Source: Mycolicibacterium sp. P1-18
Lineage (GTDB): Bacteria > Actinomycetota > Actinomycetes > Mycobacteriales > Mycobacteriaceae
Assembly: GCF_008329535.1 (NCBI RefSeq)
Contig: NZ_NPKR01000012.1
Span: 124,001 to 188,000 of the forward strand
Length of the DNA stretch: 64,000 bases
Reading direction: 5' to 3'
This document shows, piece after piece, positions 34,034 to 42,266 of this stretch; positions within the stretch are counted from its first letter, which is position 1, and each line of letters starts with the position of its first letter. Position numbers and translations under genes: made by a program. The notes under the pieces were generated by a model, which saw only the letters and a program-made list of their open reading frames with translations, ran no database searches and was not told the DNA's origin.

Positions 34034-35280
34034 TTCGCCATCAGCATGAGGTACTGCGCGGCGACCATTTGCGCCACGGCGGTGGTTTGCGCGGCGGGCA
34101 CTTCGAAGGCGTACCGGTCTGCCGCGGCCACGCAGTAGGTGCCGACCGATGGGATCGCGAGGCACCTGCTTCCCGGCACCCCGGGCACCGGTGCGCTCGG
34201 TGTCGCGCCGCTGGCTTCGATCTGTCGGGCGAATTCGTCGACGATCTTGGTGGCGCCCGCGGCGTCGGCGGCCTGGATGACGCTGGTGCGGGCGGTGGTC
34301 ACCACCCCGACGCCGGTGTCGTCGAACAACGTGGTCGTCGTCACCGGATCGCCCTGGAAGTGCAGTTCGGCCCGCCGGTCATAGGTGGCGTTGGCGATGT
34401 CGATCTTGTCGCCGGCGTCGAGGGGAAGCGTGCGGGCCAGTTGTCCGCTGGGATCCTTGGGCAGCGTGGGGAAGTCGCGGATCGAGGCCGGGGTGAACTG
34501 GTCGATGAGCGGCACCTGCAGGTCCAGGGTCTTGGCCACCAGCGTCACGCCGGCGTCGAGGCTGTCCGTGGACTGCGCTTGTTGCATCAGGACGTACGCC
34601 CCGTGGGGGGTGAACGAGGTCATGTTCGCTCTCCACTCGACTTTGCGCTCCATGGGGGTGAACGGATAGTTGGACGCTTGCGCGTCGGGGTGTCCGGGAA
34701 TCGTCACCACGGTGCGGGGCGCACCGCTGACCGGTTCGTCGAGGACCGCCTGGTTCATCTCGGTGGAGGCCGCCGCCGCCATCTCCGCGTTGGGGAAGCG
34801 CATCACGGTGTTGCGCAGGATGGTCTGGTCCTTGACAGCGCGTGCCGTGGCGAAGCCGTTGACGAAGGTGTTCCGCTTGGCGGCGTCGACGACGCCCTTC
34901 GGGACGAAGGAGGACAAAAACGCCGGGGCGCGTAGCACCATCGGACCGGCCGGGTAGCCGTCGATCAACGCCGGGTCGGCTTCCCACGGTCCGGTCACGT
35001 AGCCGGCCATTCGCTGGGCGTCGAGGACGCTGCCCACCAGCAGCTCGCCGGCGGCGCCGAGGGGCGGTCGAGGTGTCGTCGGGTAGTTACCCGGGTTGGG
35101 TTGCGCCGCGGCCGAGGTGGTCGGCGCCGACGTGCCGGCCGTGGCCGACGTCGGCGTGGCGTTGCCTCCGACGGTGTTGCCGCACGCCGTCAGCAGCAGC
35201 ATCGTCGCCGCTCCCGCCGCCCACCACGTTCGTCGACGCGGCCTGGCGGATTCGATCGTCCCCTGCCTCAGCAACCCCAT
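34030..35280 (-). CDS. DUF7373-type mycobacterial lipoprotein
   Basis: A 416-residue lipoprotein with lipobox LLTAC (Cys ~33) and a Thr/Ser/Ala linker before the conserved domain (NPGNYPTTPR, DAQRMAGYVTGPWEADPAL, MRFPNAEMAAAASTEM, SFTPHGAYVLMQQAQ, RCLAIP and TYCVAAADRYAFEV). First gene of the lipoprotein-lipoprotein-kinase operon. ATG at 35280 gives a clean signal peptide; the longer in-frame region upstream is not protein-like. Unlike neighbouring operons, no GCTACG box was found upstream. Confidence 0.8.
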   Translation of the reverse strand: MGLLRQGTIESARPRRRTWWAAGAATMLLLTACGNTVGGNATPTSATAGTSAPTTSAAAQPNPGNYPTTPRPPLGAAGELLVGSVLDAQRMAGYVTGPWEADPALIDGYPAGPMVLRAPAFLSSFVPKGVVDAAKRNTFVNGFATARAVKDQTILRNTVMRFPNAEMAAAASTEMNQAVLDEPVSGAPRTVVTIPGHPDAQASNYPFTPMERKVEWRANMTSFTPHGAYVLMQQAQSTDSLDAGVTLVAKTLDLQVPLIDQFTPASIRDFPTLPKDPSGQLARTLPLDAGDKIDIANATYDRRAELHFQGDPVTTTTLFDDTGVGVVTTARTSVIQAADAAGATKIVDEFARQIEASGATPSAPVPGVPGSRCLAIPSVGTYCVAAADRYAFEVPAAQTTAVAQMVAAQYLMLMAK

Positions 35281-35670
35281 TCCGTAGAAATTACCGTCTC
35301 GTGGCACCCCCGGCGTACGGGAATCGCGTTCCGTGACCGGTGGGCGACCGCCGAGCGTCGTTGGTGGGTCGACGCGGTCGACTGCAGACGCCGCCGACGG
35401 GTGCTGGCGGCGCGAGCGTGGGACGGCGGCGGTAGTCCGCGGAAGGCGGCGGGTGAGTGCGTCAAAAGTCATGTGAGGGAAATGCTTTCGTGAGTCGAGG
35501 TGATTGGGCGTCCGCCGGTGCGGCCATCGTGGGGGTGGTCGATCGGCCGTGGGGTGCGCCGATCGCGTGGTTGTCTTCGCCGCCTGCCGGACGGCGGACC
35601 CGTCTCGGGATTTCGTCGCCCGGTGCGTGGGTGCGTGACTAGCCGTCGCGGGCGTGCCGCGCGCGGCGGG
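35281..35670. other. Gene-free stretch upstream of lipoprotein-kinase operon
   Basis: About 390 bases without a convincing gene or recognisable regulatory site. It contains the promoter of the minus-strand operon starting at 35280. Confidence 0.35.
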
Positions 35671-36057
35671 TCACGCTGCGGGGGTCGCCGCGCCGGCCAG
35701 CCGTGACGACGGCAGCGATTCTGCCTGCTCAGAGGGTGGAATCGGTCCGGCCGAGGGCCGGGTGGCCGGCACCGCCTCCCCGCTGAGCGTCAACCCGTCG
35801 TGAGCGTCGACCTTCCAGCTACGCGGCAGGACGGCGGCACGGAAGCGGTCCAGCAACCAGTCGTTGACCGCCGCGAAGACGATCGGCAACGGTGCGTCGA
35901 AGGCTTCCTCGCCCACGGTGTCCGTCGTGCTGCGATGGGTGCCGTTCTCCCGCCATTCCGATCGGTTGCGGGTCACCGTGACGGTGAACGGTGCGTCGGG
36001 TGCATTTTGGGTGGCGGTCACGCTCAACTCGGTGATGGTGGCGACGAACGGGCTCAT
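35671..36057 (-). CDS. Small beta-rich hypothetical protein with GCTACG-box promoter
   Basis: A 128-residue cytoplasmic protein with a beta-rich first half (ATITELSVTATQNAPDAPF, then TVTVTRNRSEW) and a central helix (PIVFAAVNDWLLDRFRAAVL). No recognised domain, signal peptide or span. Its promoter carries three GCTACG boxes (36096-36132), so it is a member of the putative regulon despite its obscure nature. Confidence 0.6.
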   Translation of the reverse strand: MSPFVATITELSVTATQNAPDAPFTVTVTRNRSEWRENGTHRSTTDTVGEEAFDAPLPIVFAAVNDWLLDRFRAAVLPRSWKVDAHDGLTLSGEAVPATRPSAGPIPPSEQAESLPSSRLAGAATPAA

Positions 36058-36095
36058 GGCGATGTCCTTCTTCTTGGGGCAGCTGACCTGCCGAT

Positions 36096-36132
36096 GCTAC
36101 GACTTGACGTACAAACCGTAGCATAACGTAGC
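36096..36132 (-). promoter_or_regulatory. GCTACG-box promoter
   Basis: On the minus strand GCTACGTTAT (36123-36132) is followed ten bases later by GCTACGGTTT (36113-36122); a third box GCTACGACTT lies on the plus strand (36096-36105). Another isolated box, GCTACGTTTC, is at 36257-36266. Confidence 0.55.
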
Positions 36133-36329
36133 AGGGCGCGTAGACGGCAGTGGACGCGCCCGGGCGCGTTACCCCAGTTCGGCCGGGTGAGCGCGATGAC
36201 CCACACCGCCTTTTCGGCTGCAGGGCCGTGTGACCGATTCGATCCCGGCGCGTGCTGCTACGTTTCGGGTCCCGGTGACGACACTCCGCTCACCTCGGCG
36301 CGGGCACGCATTTCACGGCCACAACGGAA

Positions 36330-36379
36330 GGGCCGCAGCCCGCGATTCACCGTGAGGTGAACCGTCGGGGCTGCGGCCC
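36330..36379 (-). terminator. Strong bipartite terminator hairpin after DUF4189 gene
   Basis: Outer perfect 12-base arms GGGCCGCAGCCC and GGGCTGCGGCCC enclose inner arms TTCACC and GGTGAA. It begins 22 bases after the stop of the minus-strand DUF4189 gene. Confidence 0.7.
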
Positions 36380-36401
36380 GTCGCCGTTCGGCGGTGAACG
36401 C

Positions 36402-36773
36402 CTAGTTGCACACCCAGGAATCGATCCAGCCGGAGCCGATCCGGCTGAGCGCGTCGCCTTCGGCCAGCACCAGGATCGGGCCGTTGCCGCCCTGGAACTT
36501 CACGTCGTTCTCCGCGACGGCGCCGCACCCGGTGAAGGTGACCAGCACCTTGCAGTCCGACCAGCCGCACCAGTCCATCGCGGTCTGCTCGGCTTCGCGG
36601 CGCGAGGAAAAGTTGGACGCCGCGCCGACCGCGCCGTTGGGGGCGTAGGCGATGGCGCCGTAGGACAAGGCTGCCTCCGCCGGTGGGGCGACCACACCGG
36701 TGTTCACGGTGCTGGCGACGGCCACCCCGGCCACCACCAGCGCACTACGGCGGGCGAATTTCATTGTGTTCAC
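36402..36773 (-). CDS. Secreted DUF4189-family protein
   Basis: A 123-residue protein with a signal peptide (VVAGVAVASTVNTGVVAPPAEAA) and a DUF4189 domain: SYGAIAYAPNGAVGAASNF, REAEQTAMDWCGWSDCKVLVTF, GCGAVA, and a terminal WVCN. Four Cys are likely paired. The family is common in mycobacteria and of unknown function. It lies 40 bases after the LppX-type lipoprotein gene, so probably in one operon, and ends in a strong terminator. Confidence 0.82.
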   Translation of the reverse strand: MNTMKFARRSALVVAGVAVASTVNTGVVAPPAEAALSYGAIAYAPNGAVGAASNFSSRREAEQTAMDWCGWSDCKVLVTFTGCGAVAENDVKFQGGNGPILVLAEGDALSRIGSGWIDSWVCN

Positions 36774-36813
36774 GACTGAACCTTTCGAAGCATCGGGTGA
36801 GGGAGGGTGGGCG

Positions 36814-37545
36814 CTAGACGGGCTTGGTCGCGGTGACCGGCTTGCCGAACTCGGAGAGGGTCAGCGTGACCGTGGTGCCGGGAATCGGCTCGATCTGGGC
36901 CTGCACCAGGTAGTGCGGGTCGCCGTCGGCGATCCACACCGTGACCGGGACCGTGCGCTCCTTCTCCGGTGCCACCCGGGAGCCGGCAATGATGGCGACG
37001 TCCTTGGTCGACGACGTCCCGGTGATCTTGGTGGTCTTCACCCCGTTGACGTCCTCGCTGCCGGCGCTCTTGGGATCCTTGAGGGTGGAGATGGCGTTGG
37101 CGAGGCCCTTCTGCGGGTCCAGCAGCACCGAGATGTTGTAGATGGAGTTGCCGTCGCCGTAGTCGACGAACTTGCCGGCCTCGGCGACGTCGGAGTACAG
37201 ATGCCCGTCGACGAAGACGATCTTGGTCTCGGTGGTGTTGCCGCCGCCGATGCTGACCGTCGCGGTGCCGGTGCCCTGCGGCGTGGGCGTGTTGGTGACG
37301 TCGGCCTCGACCTTGCTCACCTTCAGGTTGGGCACCTTGCCCTCGGCGGCGAGTACGAAGTGGAGCGACTTGACGCCCTTCATGGCGTCTGCGGACTGCT
37401 GCACCAGGGCGGCGGCGTCCTGGCCGCCGTCGGATCCCCCGGTCGCCCCCGAGCCGCCCGGGGAGCTGGGCTCACTGGAGCAACCAGTGAACAAGGCTGC
37501 GGCCGCAACCGCGGCGACGAGCCCAACACCGAGCCGGAACTTCAT
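36814..37545 (-). CDS. LppX/LprAFG-family lipoprotein
   Basis: A 243-residue lipoprotein with lipobox LFTGC (Cys ~22), a Gly/Ser linker, and the LppX_LprAFG fold (SADAMKGVKSLHFVLAAEG, KVEADVTNTP, FVDGHLYSDV, GLANAISTLKDPKSAG). Family members form a half-barrel with a hydrophobic pocket that carries lipids such as triacylated glycolipids, or dimycocerosates for LppX, across the mycobacterial envelope. It lies just downstream of the FHA-ABC exporter gene, a plausible partner that would take lipid after export. LprG works with the transporter Rv1410c in Mycobacterium tuberculosis. Confidence 0.88.
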   Translation of the reverse strand: MKFRLGVGLVAAVAAAALFTGCSSEPSSPGGSGATGGSDGGQDAAALVQQSADAMKGVKSLHFVLAAEGKVPNLKVSKVEADVTNTPTPQGTGTATVSIGGGNTTETKIVFVDGHLYSDVAEAGKFVDYGDGNSIYNISVLLDPQKGLANAISTLKDPKSAGSEDVNGVKTTKITGTSSTKDVAIIAGSRVAPEKERTVPVTVWIADGDPHYLVQAQIEPIPGTTVTLTLSEFGKPVTATKPV

Positions 37546-37715
37546 GAATTCTCCTTGTTGTCGGCCACAGCTAACAGATGTGGCGTGAATGTCGAACCGT
37601 CGAGAAGCGGACTGACTCTTACCCTAGCTAACCCACGAGGGGCTCCGACGCACCAATTTTCGACCCCGTCGAACCCCCTTTTGGCCAGCGTTGATCGGTG
37701 AATGAACCGCAGTCC

Positions 37716-40700
37716 TCAGGTGATCCGGTCGGCAATCTTGGTGGCCACGTCCTCGGCGGGCGTGCCCGCCTTCGTCGTGCAGGCCCGGACGTCGATCACC
37801 ACGTTGGAGTCGGTGCTCACGGAGCGTTGGCACGTGTGGTCGCCCTCGGTCAGGACCACGGTGAGGCGCCCTTCGTGCGACGTCACCTCCCCCACGGCGA
37901 ACTGCCGTGGCGTCGCACCCTCGTTCAGCGTCACCGTCGTGGACGCACAGTCTCGCCACGCGTTGTTCTGTCCGTCCTGGAACAGCGCGGCGTCGTCCAT
38001 CGTCGCGAAGCCGATCACGAACTGCGTCACCGTGGTGCGGGGGTCGCTGTCGTCGATGAGCGTCTGCCCGGCGACGCCGGTGGTGGCCGCGGACCCGTAA
38101 CCGACGGCGTTACCCGCGTCGACGGTTTCGGCGCACTGCGGCGGGGTGGTGGTCAGCGGGCTGGTCGTGGTGACGGGGGTTGCCGTCGCCGCGGTCAGCT
38201 GGCCGGCCTGGATGGCGGCGGCCGCGTCGGCGGGTGAGAGCAACAACCCTGCCAGCGCGCCCGGCGCCACTGGCTGCTGTGGCGGGGCGGTGCCCTGGGT
38301 GGGCATGTCACCGAACGGTGACGCAGTCACCGGTTCGCGGCTGCCGCCGCCGCGGGTGACCACCGACAACCCGGCGACGATGGCCGCGACCGCCAGCAGC
38401 GCACAGGCACCGACCACCCATCCCGGCCTCCCGCCGCGGCGAGCCGTACTCGACGCGGCGCCGGCGGCCACGGGCGTGCCCGTCGGGCTGGTGCCCGCGG
38501 AACGTCCGCCGACGGTTTCGCCACGGGGCAGCCGCAGCCGCCAGCGCAGCACCCCGGTCGCCGCCGCACCGATCACCGCCAGCATCCCGACGTCGAGCAG
38601 CCACCACCGCAGTTGATGCCGCCACAGCGGGTCCTCCACGGTGAGCAGAGGTGCCACGGTGTGCAGGTCGACGGTCGAGGCGGAGGCCGCGAAACCCCAC
38701 CGGGCCGGCAGGAACCAGGACGCCTGCTCGAGACCAATGCGGCCGGTGACCGGAATCATGCCGCCGGAGAACACGATCGACAGCATGATCACCACCACCA
38801 GCATCGGCAGGATCTGCTCGGAGGTTCGCGCGAGGGACGACAGCGCCAACCCGACGATCGCCGAGACGACGGCGGTGAGGGCCAGCCCGGCGTAGAGGTC
38901 GGCCACCGGGTTGCCGAACACCAGCGCGCCCTGGGTGGGTCCACCCTTGCCGGTGACGACGATGGCGGTGAGGATGGCTGTTTGCAGAGCCGCGGCGGTC
39001 GCGTAGACGGTGATCTTGGCCGCCAGGTAGGCCGCGGCGGACAGGCCGACGGACTGTTCACGGCGGAAGATGGTGCGTTCACCGACCAGGTCGCGGATGG
39101 TCAGGGCGGTGCCCATGAACACCGCGGCGATGTTGAGCAAGATCAACAGTTGGTTGGGCTCGTTGGGGTCGCGGCCCCGGGCGTCGGCCTGGCCCAACCC
39201 CACCTGGCCGGGCACCACAAGGGACAGGGCCCCGAGCACGAAGGGCAGCACCGCGAGGAAGACGAAGTAGCCGCGGTCGGAGACGATCAGCCTCAGCTGT
39301 CGTCGGGCCAACGTCGAGACCTGCTTCACGGTGCTGGTGCGGGCCGGTTCCCCGGGCGGACCGGCTGGCTGCGGCGCGGTCGGCGACTGCGCCAGTTGCG
39401 GGTGGGCGTGGAGGAACTGCTGGTGGGCGTGATCGGGCTGGGTGGAGACGTAGGCGAAGATGTCGGCCCAGTCGGTGGTGCCCATGGTGGTGGAGATCTG
39501 GGTGGGTGGGCCAGCGAAGGCGGTCTTGCCGCCGGGGGCCAGCAGCAGGACCTGGTCGCACATGTGGAGGTAGGTCAAGGAGTGGGTGACGACGATGACG
39601 ACGCGGCCGGCGTCGGCGAGGGCGCGCAGCATGGACATGACCTGGCGGTCCAGGGCGGGGTCCAGCCCGGAGGTGGGTTCGTCGAGGATCAGCAGTGACG
39701 GTCCGGTGAGCAGTTCCATGGCCACCGAAACGCGTTTGCGTTGGCCGCCGGAGAGCTTGTCGACGCGGGTGTCGAGGTGGTCGCCGAGGTCGAGTTCACC
39801 GACGACGCGGGTGATGACCGCGGCGCGGTCGGCGCGGGTTGTGTCGGGGGGCAGACGGAGTTCGGCGGCGTAGTTCAGCGCGCGGCGGACGGTGAGTTGG
39901 CGGTGCACGACGTCGTCTTGGGGAACCATGCCGATGCGCGAGCGCAGCGAGGCGTATTCGGCGTGGACGTCGTGGCCGTCGAAGGAGACCCAGCCGGCGC
40001 TGGGGTGGGTGGCGCCCGCGAGGAGTTTGATCAGGGTGGACTTGCCGGCCCCGGAGGGTCCGATGACGGCGGTGACGGTGCCCGGGGTGGCGGTGAAGGA
40101 CACGTCGGTGAGCAGGGTGCGGCCGTCCACGACTTGGCGAAGCGCGGCGGCGTGCAGGCCGCCGGCGTGGGTGTCGGCGGGGGCGGGCACCAGGGTGGTG
40201 CCGGTGAAGTGCAGGTCGGTGTTGCCGATGGTGACGACGTCGCCGGGGTGCAGCGTGGTGGTGGTGATCCGGGTCCCGTTGACGAAGGTGCCGTTGTTGG
40301 AGCCGTGATCGCGCAGGGTGGTTCCGGTCGGGCCGGGAATCAGGATGGCGTGGCTGCGTGAGGCCAAGGGATCGTCGACGACCACCGCCGAGTTCGCGCC
40401 GCGGCCGATCACCACACCACCCGCCGGCACCCGTGACGCCAGCGCCTTGCGGACCGCTCCGGTCATCCGGCCGACCGCGCCGTCCGCCTCCCCCTCGGCG
40501 GGGTGGGGGGCCGGCCGGACGGTGGGTGGCTGCGGCGGCATCGGCGCGAACCCGGGCTGCGGCCGACCAGGTGGAGGCGGTGGCTGGTGGCGTGCCGTCG
40601 CCGGCCCGGGCTGCGGTCGGCGGGGCGCCGTAAGGGGTGGGGGCGGTGCCGACGGACGCGCCGGGCGAGGCGACGATCCCGTCGGCGGCGCAGCCGGGTC

Positions 40701-41108
40701 GGGCCGGGTCGCGGGGGGCCGCCGGCCGGTGGCCGGGGGCGGCGCCGGGGCGCCTGGTCGGCTGACCTGCGGCTGGATCCGTTGGGTGTTGACCTGGAAG
40801 GTCAGCTGCGGTCCGTCGGGCGCGCCCAAGGTGACCCCGAGGTCGTCGACGATGACCGCGTCGGGCACCCGGGCTCCGTCGACGAAGATGCCGTTGCGGC
40901 TGTTGTCGACCACCCGCCATTGCGGTCCCTCCGACCGCAACACGGCGTGCACCCGGGAGATGGCCTTGTCCACGTCGAGGCGGATGTCGCACTCCGCGCC
41001 GCGGCCGATGGTGACCTCTCGACCACCGGGGAAGGTGTACATGGCGCTCTTCGAACCCAGATACACCGTCAACGGTGAGGCGGCGGCGGGCGTCGGCATG
41101 GGGCTCAT
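37716..41108 (-). CDS. FHA-FHA-ABC exporter fused to PknH-type sensor domain
   Basis: A 1130-residue protein. FHA1 (~20-110; VTIGRGAECDIRL, SRVHAVLR, NSRNGIFVD), a Pro-rich linker, FHA2 (~225-310; VVIGRGANSAVVV, SRSHAILI, GSNNGTFVNG), an ABC ATPase (~325-560) with Walker A GPSGAGKST, signature LSGGQRKRVS and Walker B LLILDEPTSGLDP, then an ABC2-type membrane domain (~600-870). This much matches Rv1747, a half-transporter regulated by PknF phosphorylation through its FHA domains. Unusually, an extra span (~910-930) leads to an outer PknH-type sensor domain (~970-1130, ending CQRSVSTDSNVVIDVRAC). Sensing, phospho-recognition and export are thus in one chain. Lipid export is the likely activity. 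Confidence 0.9.
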   Translation of the reverse strand: MSPMPTPAAASPLTVYLGSKSAMYTFPGGREVTIGRGAECDIRLDVDKAISRVHAVLRSEGPQWRVVDNSRNGIFVDGARVPDAVIVDDLGVTLGAPDGPQLTFQVNTQRIQPQVSRPGAPAPPPATGRRPPATRPDPAAPPTGSSPRPARPSAPPPPLTAPRRPQPGPATARHQPPPPPGRPQPGFAPMPPQPPTVRPAPHPAEGEADGAVGRMTGAVRKALASRVPAGGVVIGRGANSAVVVDDPLASRSHAILIPGPTGTTLRDHGSNNGTFVNGTRITTTTLHPGDVVTIGNTDLHFTGTTLVPAPADTHAGGLHAAALRQVVDGRTLLTDVSFTATPGTVTAVIGPSGAGKSTLIKLLAGATHPSAGWVSFDGHDVHAEYASLRSRIGMVPQDDVVHRQLTVRRALNYAAELRLPPDTTRADRAAVITRVVGELDLGDHLDTRVDKLSGGQRKRVSVAMELLTGPSLLILDEPTSGLDPALDRQVMSMLRALADAGRVVIVVTHSLTYLHMCDQVLLLAPGGKTAFAGPPTQISTTMGTTDWADIFAYVSTQPDHAHQQFLHAHPQLAQSPTAPQPAGPPGEPARTSTVKQVSTLARRQLRLIVSDRGYFVFLAVLPFVLGALSLVVPGQVGLGQADARGRDPNEPNQLLILLNIAAVFMGTALTIRDLVGERTIFRREQSVGLSAAAYLAAKITVYATAAALQTAILTAIVVTGKGGPTQGALVFGNPVADLYAGLALTAVVSAIVGLALSSLARTSEQILPMLVVVIMLSIVFSGGMIPVTGRIGLEQASWFLPARWGFAASASTVDLHTVAPLLTVEDPLWRHQLRWWLLDVGMLAVIGAAATGVLRWRLRLPRGETVGGRSAGTSPTGTPVAAGAASSTARRGGRPGWVVGACALLAVAAIVAGLSVVTRGGGSREPVTASPFGDMPTQGTAPPQQPVAPGALAGLLLSPADAAAAIQAGQLTAATATPVTTTSPLTTTPPQCAETVDAGNAVGYGSAATTGVAGQTLIDDSDPRTTVTQFVIGFATMDDAALFQDGQNNAWRDCASTTVTLNEGATPRQFAVGEVTSHEGRLTVVLTEGDHTCQRSVSTDSNVVIDVRACTTKAGTPAEDVATKIADRIT

Positions 41109-41233
41109 ACTTTCAGGTTCCTTCCAGGATGCGTGGCAACCCCGCGCGATCCGGGGTGGGTCGCCGTCGCGCCGGCCGCGGGGCGACGCGGGGCAAACGG
41201 GGAGCCGACGGCGGGTGGTTCTCGGCCGTCATC

Positions 41234-41599
41234 TCAGCTGGCGATCACGAGGGCCGCAGCGATGAGGACCACCTGGGTGAGGCAACCGAACGCCGGTACC
41301 CGCGCCGCGCGGCGGCGCTGCGCCATCAGAACCACAGCGAGGACCAGATCGGCGAGGAACACCAGCCCGGCGACCAGGCTGATCAACACGATCGCGACCG
41401 TGGTCCGCGCCTCCCCGTAACACCCTGGCGGTGGGCACGGCTCGCCCATCGACATCATCGTCGCGATGAGCAGGGAGAGCAGCAACAGTCCGGTGTGTGC
41501 GAACAGCAGCATGACGGTCGCACCGACGTCGGCGACGCCGGCATCTTTCTGCCGCCCTCCCTGCTCGGGCGTACCTTCTGGCGATGGTGACGTGAACAC
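41234..41599 (-). CDS. Small two-span membrane protein
   Basis: A 121-residue protein with membrane helices near residues 28-48 (VMLLFAHTGLLLLSLLIATMM) and 65-90 (VAIVLISLVAGLVFLADLVL), a Cys-containing loop (EPCPPPGCYGEA), and a third hydrophobic end. No known domain. GTG at 41599 follows GGAAGGA. It sits between the DUF6199-like protein and the ABC exporter genes on the same strand. Confidence 0.65.
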   Translation of the reverse strand: MFTSPSPEGTPEQGGRQKDAGVADVGATVMLLFAHTGLLLLSLLIATMMSMGEPCPPPGCYGEARTTVAIVLISLVAGLVFLADLVLAVVLMAQRRRAARVPAFGCLTQVVLIAAALVIAS

Positions 41600-41612
41600 G
41601 GCGGTCCTTCCC

Positions 41613-42158
41613 CTAGCTCTCGAGGCCGGACGTGTACGACTCACACGAGTTCGGACCGGCCCAGTATTGATCGTGGAACGCGCCCAGATAGCGGAACGCG
41701 AGCTTGTCGGCGCCGGGCCGGTGCGGGTCCAGGATGCGGACCAGGTCACCGCGCGGACGTCCCTCGGCGAGGTCGACGTCGTCGGCGACCGTCACCTCGA
41801 CGCCGAGTTCGCTTGCCAGCCTGCGTACTTCGTCGGGGTTGGCCAGGCGGGTGCCGGCCCACTCGACGGTGTCGTCGAACCGGGGCAGGAGTTCCTCACG
41901 GCAGCGGTCGGCGGCGGCGAACGCGGCGTCCTCGGCCGCGAACGTGGAACGTTGGCTCAGCAACACGACGCCCATGACGATGAACACGGCCGCTCCGGCG
42001 AGACACCCGATCAGGTTGACCCCGAGGTAGGCGTCCGACGGCGCGGGGGTGTCCTTGAACTTCCACCCCTCGTCGAGGTAGAACGCCAGCTTCGGCTTGA
42101 CGGCGAAGAACAACGACACCGCGCCGAGAAGGAAGCTGACGATCGCCAAACCCGTCAT
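41613..42158 (-). CDS. Membrane protein with cytoplasmic helical domain
   Basis: A 181-residue protein. Two spans at residues ~2-22 (LAIVSFLLGAVSLFFAVKP) and ~45-70 (LGVNLIGCLAGAAVFIVMGVV), then a soluble part (RCREELLPRFDDTVEWAGT, VRRLASELGVEVTVADDVDL, ending in a conserved CESY). The N-terminal part resembles small DUF6199-like membrane proteins. Function unknown. GGAG precedes ATG 42158. Confidence 0.65.
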   Translation of the reverse strand: MTGLAIVSFLLGAVSLFFAVKPKLAFYLDEGWKFKDTPAPSDAYLGVNLIGCLAGAAVFIVMGVVLLSQRSTFAAEDAAFAAADRCREELLPRFDDTVEWAGTRLANPDEVRRLASELGVEVTVADDVDLAEGRPRGDLVRILDPHRPGADKLAFRYLGAFHDQYWAGPNSCESYTSGLES

Positions 42159-42266
42159 GTGAGGTCTCCAGGTGTGTTCGGGCCCTCGACGGGTCGCCGG
42201 GGACGGTTCTGGTTTGGCAAGGGATCGGGGGACGCCAGCTGCCGCTGCGCGCACCCGTCTCGACGG

